A stretch of 64,000 nt of DNA from Flavilitoribacter nigricans DSM 23189 = NBRC 102662 (GTDB taxonomy: Bacteria > Bacteroidota > Bacteroidia > Chitinophagales > Saprospiraceae). The notes under the pieces were generated by a model. It did not search any database. It was given only the letters and a program-made list of their open reading frames with translations, and had not been told where the DNA came from. A program made the translations under genes and the position numbers. The stretch lies in contig NZ_PDUD01000028.1 of assembly GCF_002646595.1 (NCBI RefSeq), positions 158,177-222,176 on the forward strand, in the 5' to 3' direction. Positions 44,374 through 51,609 of this stretch are shown piece after piece. Position 1 is the stretch's first letter; the number at the start of each line of letters is the position of its first letter.

Positions 44374-45249
44374 TTATTCAATCACGAAATTCACCCGCCG
44401 GTTCTTCTGCCGGCCTTCGGGATTATCTTTCCCATTCTGCCGGTTTGGCGCTACCGGTTCGGTTTCTCCCTTGGAATCCACTTCGATGGTAGCTCCCACG
44501 CCCAGTTCCTTGAAGTACTGCCGGGCGTTTTCCGCCCGACGCAATCCCAGGTCATAATTGTATTCGGTAGTGCCTTTACTGTCGGTATGGCCGATGATAG
44601 TCAACATCTTGCCATCGTTCAGTTCCAGATAGGTCTTTACCGAGTCGGCATAGAGTACCGCCTGGGTTCCCGGCCGGAACTCCGCCGAATTAAACTCGAA
44701 ATTGGCATCGGAAAAGGTCATATTCGTAAATACGAAAGCGGTTCGGTCGTACGCATCGGGGCCTCCGCGCGGATCAAAGAGGTGGAAGGTGAGCGGCTCC
44801 AGCAGATTCGGATCATTACTCAATTTGTAATCCAGAGATACCCGGCCTTCGGGTACGCCTCTTTTTACTAATAGAGACCGGATGGCGTCCGCCCGGGCGA
44901 TACCGATATTTTCGAAGAAACCGCGTTCCGGCTTCCAGTCGGACTCACTCGGCCGAATAAGACCGGTAATGGTCAGATCGCGGGTAGAATCGGCCAGCAA
45001 AATAGCGGCCAGTGTATCCAGAAATGCTTCGTTATTCGGATTCAGGCGAGGTTGCACACTCAGCGGATCAAAAGCGAACTGGTCGTAACTGTCCAGGATC
45101 GCGGTGCTGTCTTCGTCCAGTAGTTGCAGGGTAGTCAGGCGAACATCCTGCTCTCCGCACATGCCCCGAACTTCACAGACAAAATACCATCTGGCCCAAA
45201 GGGCAAAAGCAACAAACACTAAAAAGAGCAAAAACGTCAGGAACCTCAT
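44374..45249 (-). CDS. OmpA-family protein with two OmpA-like domains
   Basis: About 291 residues. Start ATG 45247-45249 (MRFLTFLLFLVFVAFALWARWYF) gives an N-terminal membrane helix; the frame from 45303 adds an unlikely extension. The C-terminal OmpA domain is typical (FEFNSAEFRPGTQAVLYADSVKTYLELNDGKMLTIIGHTDSKGTTEYNYDLGLRRAENARQYF and NRRVNFVIE) and should bind peptidoglycan. The preceding part (LNPNNEAFLDTLAAILLADSTRDLTITGLIRPSE...IGIARADAIRSLLVKRGV) looks like a second, degenerate OmpA-like domain. Probably links inner membrane or envelope to the cell wall. Likely co-transcribed with the HhH protein gene. Confidence 0.82.
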   Translation of the reverse strand: MRFLTFLLFLVFVAFALWARWYFVCEVRGMCGEQDVRLTTLQLLDEDSTAILDSYDQFAFDPLSVQPRLNPNNEAFLDTLAAILLADSTRDLTITGLIRPSESDWKPERGFFENIGIARADAIRSLLVKRGVPEGRVSLDYKLSNDPNLLEPLTFHLFDPRGGPDAYDRTAFVFTNMTFSDANFEFNSAEFRPGTQAVLYADSVKTYLELNDGKMLTIIGHTDSKGTTEYNYDLGLRRAENARQYFKELGVGATIEVDSKGETEPVAPNRQNGKDNPEGRQKNRRVNFVIE

Positions 45250-45486
45250 ATTGGTGTGTGGTTTGTTCGAGGTATATGCTATACGTAATCGGCTAATACT
45301 CACCGGGTGTATAAAATAAACAGCTCCTAAGGTAAATATTTAGCGCATACTGCCCAAGAATCAGTGTGTTTTTTGTTGATGCAATGCTGCCGGGCACCGA
45401 AGATCCCCGGCTATCATCACACGATTACAGCCTCCGCCCCTGGATCGTAGGAGGATTCATCCCTCACTAGAGTCAGGAACTTTTGG

Positions 45487-46953
45487 TCAGGCCATGATAT
45501 CGTGCACCAGTTCTCCGTGTACGTCAGTCAGGCGGAAATCACGCCCCTGAAAAGGATACGTGAGCTTAGTGTGATCCAGCCCGAGCAAATGCAACAGGGT
45601 TGCCTGCAGATCGTGGACGTGTACATTGCCGCTTACCGGTGCGTAGCCCACTTCGTCCGTCTCGCCCAGCGTCATACCTTTCTTTATCCCGGCTCCGGCT
45701 ACCCACATCGTGAAGGCCTCTTTGTGGTGATCACGGCCCCGGAATTTATTCGTTTTACCGCCCCGGTTTTCCTGCATGGGAGTCCGACCGAACTCACCGC
45801 CCCAAACGACCAGCGTACTATCCAGCAGTCCGCGCTGTTTGAGGTCTTTCAGCAGAGCCGCCATCGGCTGGTCGATCTCATTACATCTTTGCAGGAAACC
45901 GCCGTCCAGCGATTCAAAATCATTACTTCCGTGGGAATCCCATCCCCGGTGGTACAGTTGCACGAAACGTACGCCTCTCTCCACCAGCCGGCGCGCCAGC
46001 AAACAGTTATTGGCAAAAGATCGCTGACCGGGTTCCGTACCGTACATTTTGTGGATATATTCCGGTTCCTTGCTGATGTCCGTAGCTTCCGGCACGGTCA
46101 TTTGCATCCGGAAAGCCAGTTCGTACTGCGAGATCCGGGTAAGCGTTTCCGGATCGCCGACTTCCTCAAACTCCCGCTGGTTGATCTTGCTGATCGTTTC
46201 GATGGCCTTGCCGCGCAATTCGCGATCAATCCCATTCGGATTAGAAACGTACAGTACCGGATCACCCTGGGACCGGAATTCCACTCCCTGGTACAGAGAA
46301 GGCAGAAAACCGCTACCCCACAAACTTTTCCCGCCACTGGGCGCCGACTGCCCGGAAACCATTACGACGAATCCCGGCAGGTTTTTATTGGGGGAGCCCA
46401 GCCCGTACGTCACCCAGGACCCCATACTCGGACGTCCGCTACGCGCGTGCCCGGTATGCATAAACAGCTGCGCCGGAGCGTGGTTGAACTCTTCGGTCTG
46501 CATCGCTTTCAGAAAGCACACATCATCCACGGCGTCCTGAAAATGCGGCAGCAGATCGGATACCCAGGCGCCGGATTCTCCGTACTGGTTGAAATTCACC
46601 CGGGTGCCCAGCATCGACGGAACGCCGCGGATAAAGGCGAACCGTTTGCCCTCCAGAAAAGACTGCGGGCAGATCTCACCGTCCAAGCGATCCAGGGTCG
46701 GTTTATAATCAAAAAGCTCCAGTTGGGAAGGTCCGCCCGCCATGTGCAGGAAAATGATGTTGCGCGCACGCGGCACATAGTGAGAGATCTTTTCCAGCAG
46801 GGCTTCCGTCGGATCATCGGCCTCACTTCCGGAACACCCCATAGTACCCAGCGCCAAAGCTCCCAGACCAAGCGTGCAATCGCGCAGGAAATGCCGCCGG
46901 GTGAGATAATTCTGGTGCGTATCTATTAGTTCGTTATAGAGCTTTCTTTTCAT
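45487..46953 (-). CDS. DUF1501 protein (sulfatase-like fold), Tat-exported
   Basis: 488 residues. The N-terminus carries a twin-arginine motif (TRRHFLRDCTLGLGALALGTMGC), so export is through Tat and the following Cys may be lipidated. DUF1501 landmarks: RARNIIFLHMAGGPSQLELFDYKP, APAQLFMHTGHARSGRPSMGSWVTYGLGS, VRFVQLYHRGWDSHGSND and LVVWGGEFGRTPMQ, ending with GNVHVHDLQATLLHLLGLDH. These genes are typically paired with PSCyt1/DUF1549/DUF1553 genes in Planctomycetes, Verrucomicrobia and some Bacteroidota, as here: its ATG overlaps the stop of the upstream gene by one base. Function not established; a role in complex polysaccharide degradation has been suggested for such pairs. Confidence 0.9.
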   Translation of the reverse strand: MKRKLYNELIDTHQNYLTRRHFLRDCTLGLGALALGTMGCSGSEADDPTEALLEKISHYVPRARNIIFLHMAGGPSQLELFDYKPTLDRLDGEICPQSFLEGKRFAFIRGVPSMLGTRVNFNQYGESGAWVSDLLPHFQDAVDDVCFLKAMQTEEFNHAPAQLFMHTGHARSGRPSMGSWVTYGLGSPNKNLPGFVVMVSGQSAPSGGKSLWGSGFLPSLYQGVEFRSQGDPVLYVSNPNGIDRELRGKAIETISKINQREFEEVGDPETLTRISQYELAFRMQMTVPEATDISKEPEYIHKMYGTEPGQRSFANNCLLARRLVERGVRFVQLYHRGWDSHGSNDFESLDGGFLQRCNEIDQPMAALLKDLKQRGLLDSTLVVWGGEFGRTPMQENRGGKTNKFRGRDHHKEAFTMWVAGAGIKKGMTLGETDEVGYAPVSGNVHVHDLQATLLHLLGLDHTKLTYPFQGRDFRLTDVHGELVHDIMA

Positions 46954-49250
46954 TATTTGTTGATTAATTCGTCCAGGTTGAGAATGATGCTTGCGACGTT
47001 GACCAGGGCCGCCAGTTGTGGTTCCTTTGTTTCGTTTTCCGCCAGGAGGGCTTTCGCCTCTTCCGGGTGCTGCTGGTAGTGCTCTTCCGCTTCTTCGTAG
47101 AAGTCGACTAGTTCCCTGAGCCGGAAATCATCCGCCGGCCGGAGCAGGGCCCGCTTGTAGGCATACTGGATCTGTTCGGCTGGTTTGGAACTCTTTTCCG
47201 CCATATTGACGGCCAGGTGTTTGGCCGCTTCCGTATAGACCGGATCATTGAGCGTCACCATAGCCTGCAGCGGCGTATTCGTCCGGATGCGACGCGACAC
47301 GCAAAACTCCCGGCTCGTTCCGTCAAAGGTCAGATGGGAGGGGTAAGGACTGGTTTTACGGATCATGGTATAGACCCCGCGCCGGTGACGGTCATCTCCC
47401 GGACTGGTCTCCCAGCGGGCTACCTGCCGGATCACGTCCCACACCCCATCCGGCTGGTAGGGCATCACGCTCGGTCCGTACATCTTCGGACTGAGCAGGC
47501 CGGCTACGTACAGCGCCTGATCGCGCAATTGCTCGGAACTCAGCCTTACCCGCGGCCCCCGGGACAGCAGTGCGTTGTAGGGATCTCTTTTCAGTTTTTC
47601 GGCGGATATTTTACCCGACTGCCGGTAGGTTGCCGACATCACAATATCTTTCAGCATTGGCTTGAGCTTCCATTCGTGCTCGTGCATAAAGCGTAAGGCC
47701 ATCCAGTCCAGCAGTTTCGGATGGGAAGGCGGTTCGCCCTGGCTACCAAAATCTTCCACCGTTCGGACGATCCCGTTACCGAAAATGCGGCCCCAGAATC
47801 GATTGACGATCACGCGTGAGGTCAGGGGGTTATCCGGATTGACCAGCCATTCGGCCAGATCCAGCCGGTTGACCAGACTGTCTCTGGATAATTGTGGCAG
47901 GACTTCGGGTACATCGGGCTGCACCGTATCCGTCAGGGCCAGCCAGTTGCCGCGATCAAATACGCGGGTGATCCGGCTGGAATCCGGATGAAAATCCTGC
48001 ATAACGGGCACCCGCCCGGGCTGGATTGCCATGAAGGCATCCAATTTGTCTTTGAACTCCGTAGTGACGGTATCCCCGTCAGCGCGTTTGGCTTCCAGAT
48101 AATTGCCCAGGCGATCTTTTTCCCGCTTCTGGGCGGGAGACAGTAGGTTTACCCTTGGGAACTCGCTGGTCAGGTCGCGATCCAGGGTATTGTTGAAAAA
48201 GGCCATGGAGGAATAGAACTCCTGGTGCCGGAAAGGATCGTAGGGGTGGCTGTGGCATTGTACACAGCTCATGGTCACACCCTGCCAGACTTCATAAGTC
48301 GTATTCAGGCGGTCCATGACCGCTACCAGCCGGAACTCTTCATCATCCGTTCCTCCCTCGTCATTGGTATTGGTATTCCGGTGAAAGGCGGTTGCCAGTA
48401 CCTGGGCGTCATCCGCGCTGGGCAGCAGATCACCGGCGATCTGCTCGACGGTAAACTGATCAAAAGGCATATCGCGGTTAAAGGCATCGATCACCCAGTC
48501 CCGGTACCGCCAGATATTCCGGCGCAATTTATCTTTCTGATAGCCCTGTGAATCACCGTAACGGGCCAGATCCAGCCACATGGAGGCCCAGTGTTCGCCG
48601 TACTGGGGCGAAGCCAGCAGGCTGTCTACCACCTGTTCGTAGGTCATCGACTGGTCTTCCAGAAATGCCTGGCGCAAATTCTCTGAAGGCGGCAGACCGA
48701 TCAGGTCCAGGCTCAGCCGGCGCAGCAGCACCGGCGCGGAAGCCTCAGGCTCCGGTTGCATGCCCAAGGACTCCAGTTTGTTCCAGACGAAACCGTCGAT
48801 CGGGTTTTTAGCCCACTCGATCTCGGCAATATCCGGCACGGTCATGGCCGTATCCGGAGCAATGTAGGCCCAGTGTTTTTCCCATTTGGCGCCTTCATCG
48901 ATCCAGCGCGCGATCAGATCGATCTCCTTTTTGGATAAGGGATCCCCATCGGGCGGCATGCGTACTTCGGGATTGGTCTCTACCAGACGACGGTACATTT
49001 CGCTGGCCCGATGCCGGCCGGGAACGATGGCCTTTTTTCCCGATTCCGTCGTATCAAATGCCTCCTCCTCAAACAACAGACTAAAACCTCCCATCTGCCG
49101 AACTCCGCCGTGGCAGGCCAGGCAATTGCGGTTCAGGATGGGTCGAATATCCCGATTGTAGCTGATGCGCTCGTCAGCCGAAGAACTACACTGGCTCAAA
49201 CCAGCAAGCCCCAGTGCCAGACTTAAAAAAAGATAAATTTTATTCTTCAT
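46953..49250 (-). CDS. Planctomycete-type cytochrome c, DUF1549 and DUF1553 protein
   Basis: 765 residues, lipoprotein signal (MKNKIYLFLSLALGLAGLSQC, Cys about residue 21). The PSCyt1 heme-c motif CLACHGG is near residue 43, with RMPPDGDPLSKKEIDLIARWIDEGAKW typical of the domain. DUF1549 follows (NPIDGFVWNKLESLGMQPEPEASAPVLLRRLSLDLIGLPPS..., WLDLARYGDSQGYQKD) and then DUF1553 (NPLTSRVIVNRFWGRIFGNGIVRTVEDFGSQGEPPSHPKLLDWMALRF...). Coupled to the DUF1501 gene by a 1-base stop/start overlap (TAATG). Upstream lies a CGTCA-N6-CGTCA repeat. Probable periplasmic electron-transfer-linked enzyme of unknown substrate. Confidence 0.92.
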   Translation of the reverse strand: MKNKIYLFLSLALGLAGLSQCSSSADERISYNRDIRPILNRNCLACHGGVRQMGGFSLLFEEEAFDTTESGKKAIVPGRHRASEMYRRLVETNPEVRMPPDGDPLSKKEIDLIARWIDEGAKWEKHWAYIAPDTAMTVPDIAEIEWAKNPIDGFVWNKLESLGMQPEPEASAPVLLRRLSLDLIGLPPSENLRQAFLEDQSMTYEQVVDSLLASPQYGEHWASMWLDLARYGDSQGYQKDKLRRNIWRYRDWVIDAFNRDMPFDQFTVEQIAGDLLPSADDAQVLATAFHRNTNTNDEGGTDDEEFRLVAVMDRLNTTYEVWQGVTMSCVQCHSHPYDPFRHQEFYSSMAFFNNTLDRDLTSEFPRVNLLSPAQKREKDRLGNYLEAKRADGDTVTTEFKDKLDAFMAIQPGRVPVMQDFHPDSSRITRVFDRGNWLALTDTVQPDVPEVLPQLSRDSLVNRLDLAEWLVNPDNPLTSRVIVNRFWGRIFGNGIVRTVEDFGSQGEPPSHPKLLDWMALRFMHEHEWKLKPMLKDIVMSATYRQSGKISAEKLKRDPYNALLSRGPRVRLSSEQLRDQALYVAGLLSPKMYGPSVMPYQPDGVWDVIRQVARWETSPGDDRHRRGVYTMIRKTSPYPSHLTFDGTSREFCVSRRIRTNTPLQAMVTLNDPVYTEAAKHLAVNMAEKSSKPAEQIQYAYKRALLRPADDFRLRELVDFYEEAEEHYQQHPEEAKALLAENETKEPQLAALVNVASIILNLDELINK

Positions 49251-49289
49251 AATTCATTTCCAAATATAGGAAAAACAGTCCCGCAAACA

Positions 49290-49305
49290 TGACGTTAATA
49301 TGACG
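49290..49305 (-). promoter_or_regulatory. CGTCA-N6-CGTCA direct repeat upstream of the DUF1549 gene
   Basis: On the minus strand it reads CGTCATATTAACGTCA, ending 40 bases before the gene start at 49250. Same element type and 11-base period as 38619-38635 and 41680-41696. In this case the repeat points toward the gene; in the xylose locus it points away. Confidence 0.45.
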
Positions 49306-49360
49306 GTTTGCCCCGATAAGCAATTGTATTATTAATCAAGCAACTAAACCCGAAATTGCG

Positions 49361-49368
49361 TATCTTTG
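49361..49368 (+). promoter_or_regulatory. -7 promoter element of mnmG
   Basis: TATCTTTG, a perfect TAnnTTTG, about 90 bases before the mnmG start at 49458. No TTG box at the expected distance. Confidence 0.55.
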
Positions 49369-49457
49369 CGGGTCAATTTAAAGAAATGAGAAACGATTAT
49401 TGAAAATAAGGTTTTTCCTTTTTTCCAACTTTCCTTTCTCGATCCTAATTTATCGAA

Positions 49458-51323
49458 ATGTTTCCGACTTACGACGTGATAGTGGTAGGGGCCGGGCACG
49501 CCGGCTGCGAAGCCGCAGTAGCTGCCGCCAATATGGGCTCCAAAGTGATGCTGGCGACGATGAATATGAACACGATCGCCCAAATGAGCTGCAACCCGGC
49601 AATGGGTGGGGTGGCCAAAGGGCAGATCGTACGCGAAATTGACGCGCTGTGCGGGTATTCCGGTATTGTTACGGATCACACCATGGTCCAGTTCCGAATG
49701 CTCAATCGCTCCAAAGGACCGGCCATGTGGAGCCCGCGGGCCCAAAGTGACCGGATGCAGTTTGCCGCCAGATGGCGCAGTATGCTGGAAGCCAATCCCA
49801 ATATCGATTTCTGGCAGGAAATGATCGTAGGCCTCGTCGTAAAAGACGGTATCGTCAAGGGTGTACGGACCGGTATCGGTCTGGAGATCCCGGCGCGGTC
49901 CGTCGTACTGACCAACGGGACTTTTCTGAACGGCGTGATCCACATTGGTGAAAAACAGTTCGGCGGCGGCCGGGCCGGAGAAAGAGCGGCCACCGGTATC
50001 ACCGAACAACTGGTAGAACTGGGTTTTGAATCCGGCAGGATGAAAACCGGAACACCGCCGCGTATCGACGGTCGCAGCCTCGACTGGGACGCAATGGAGG
50101 TGCAACCCGGCGACGAAGTTCCCGGAAAATTCTCCTACACAGATACGCCGACACCGAAGCGACAACTACCCTGCCATATTGCCTATACCAGCCAGGAAGT
50201 ACACGATATTCTGCGGACGGGTTTTGATCGCTCCCCAATGTTCAACGGTCGTATCCGGGGACTGGGGCCGCGTTATTGCCCTTCTATCGAAGATAAGATC
50301 GATCGTTTTGCCGACCGGGATCGCCACCAGCTGTTCGTTGAACCGGAAGGGTGGGATACCTGTGAGATCTACGTCAACGGATTTTCCAGTTCCCTGCCCG
50401 AAGATGTGCAGTACAAGGCACTCCGTCAGGTAAGGGGTTTTGAGAACATGAAAATGTTCCGACCGGGTTACGCCATTGAGTACGATTTCTTTCCGCCCAC
50501 TCAGCTGAAAATATCGCTGGAAACCCATCTGGTAAAAAACCTGTTTTTTGCCGGGCAGATCAACGGTACCACCGGCTACGAAGAGGCGGGCAGCCAGGGG
50601 CTTATTGCCGGCATTAATGCTCACCTCGCCGTACAGGAAGAGGAACCTTTCGTCGTGCGCCGTTCGGAAGGATACATCGGTGTGCTGATCGACGATCTGG
50701 TCAATAAAGGGACGAAAGAACCCTACCGGATGTTTACCTCCCGGGCCGAATACCGCATTCTGCTGCGCCAGGACAATGCCGATCTCCGGCTGACCCCGCT
50801 GGCCCAGAAACTGGGCATGGCCGGTAGCGACGAGCGCATGCAACGGGTGGAAGCCAAAAATGATGCCGCCGAACACATCGAAAAAGTACTGCGTGATCTG
50901 AGTGTTGAACCGGGGCAGGTCAACGGCCTGCTGGAGGAAAAAGGATCTTCACCGATCAATCAGAAAGTAAAGCTACACGGTATCCTGCTGCGTCCTCAGA
51001 TCTCCATGGAAGATCTGCGCACGGCGATCCCTCAGGTAGCGGAACTACTCAGCGGTTACGAACAAGAGTTCGTTGACCTGGCGGAGACCAATATGAAATA
51101 CGAAGGCTATATCCGCCGCGAACAGGAAATGGTGGATAAAATGAACCGCCTCGAAGAAGTACATCTGCACGAGGACTTCAACTACCAGCAACTGGCTTCC
51201 CTTTCCAAAGAAGCCCGCGAAAAACTCAGCCGGATGAAACCACGCACCATCGGGCAGGCCAGCCGGATCAGCGGAGTGAGCCCGGCGGATATTTCCGTAC
51301 TGCTGGTGCATGTCGGACGTTAG
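49458..51323 (+). CDS. mnmG: tRNA uridine-5-carboxymethylaminomethyl modification enzyme, FAD subunit
   Basis: With MnmE, forms the cmnm5U34 modification in tRNA. FAD motif VIVVGAGHAGCEAAVAAANMG at the N-terminus, then MSCNPAMGGVAKGQIVREIDALCG, the MnmG signature GPRYCPSIEDKIDRFADRDRHQLFVEPEG, and NGTTGYEEAGSQGLIAGINAHL; C-terminal helical domain ends with the conserved KPRTIGQASRISGVSPADISVLLVHVGR. 621 residues, full length. Start ATG 49458. MnmE is not in the window. Confidence 0.97.
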   Translation: MFPTYDVIVVGAGHAGCEAAVAAANMGSKVMLATMNMNTIAQMSCNPAMGGVAKGQIVREIDALCGYSGIVTDHTMVQFRMLNRSKGPAMWSPRAQSDRMQFAARWRSMLEANPNIDFWQEMIVGLVVKDGIVKGVRTGIGLEIPARSVVLTNGTFLNGVIHIGEKQFGGGRAGERAATGITEQLVELGFESGRMKTGTPPRIDGRSLDWDAMEVQPGDEVPGKFSYTDTPTPKRQLPCHIAYTSQEVHDILRTGFDRSPMFNGRIRGLGPRYCPSIEDKIDRFADRDRHQLFVEPEGWDTCEIYVNGFSSSLPEDVQYKALRQVRGFENMKMFRPGYAIEYDFFPPTQLKISLETHLVKNLFFAGQINGTTGYEEAGSQGLIAGINAHLAVQEEEPFVVRRSEGYIGVLIDDLVNKGTKEPYRMFTSRAEYRILLRQDNADLRLTPLAQKLGMAGSDERMQRVEAKNDAAEHIEKVLRDLSVEPGQVNGLLEEKGSSPINQKVKLHGILLRPQISMEDLRTAIPQVAELLSGYEQEFVDLAETNMKYEGYIRREQEMVDKMNRLEEVHLHEDFNYQQLASLSKEAREKLSRMKPRTIGQASRISGVSPADISVLLVHVGR

Positions 51324-51489
51324 ACGAACTGCAGGCGAGCGGCAACGTCCTCTCGCCGCGTGCAGCCAAACGCCGACGGTCTTGTCATTAAAGGCAGCAT
51401 CACTACTGCGTTTGGATGTACGGAAAATAAACACTGTTCCCAATAAACGCCAGCCGGATAAAAAAGAAAGAACAAATAGTTGTGACTAG

Positions 51490-51564
51490 TCGTTAAATAT
51501 GAGGTCTAAATCGATCGATTTAGCCGAAGAATATCGGCGGTTTTATCCAGCTTTTATTTAACGA
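51490..51564. promoter_or_regulatory. Nested inverted repeats upstream of the penicillin-binding protein gene
   Basis: An 18-base perfect palindrome CTAAATCGATCGATTTAG lies at 51506-51523. It is flanked by perfect 10-base arms TCGTTAAATA (51490-51499) and TATTTAACGA (51555-51564). The gene starts at 51610. Placement suggests a dimeric repressor operator or a structured leader; I see no TAnnTTTG promoter nearby. Confidence 0.55.
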
Positions 51565-51609
51565 TTTGAACGTATCCGACCGCGATCGGAAGTACATATC
51601 AAAAAACAT

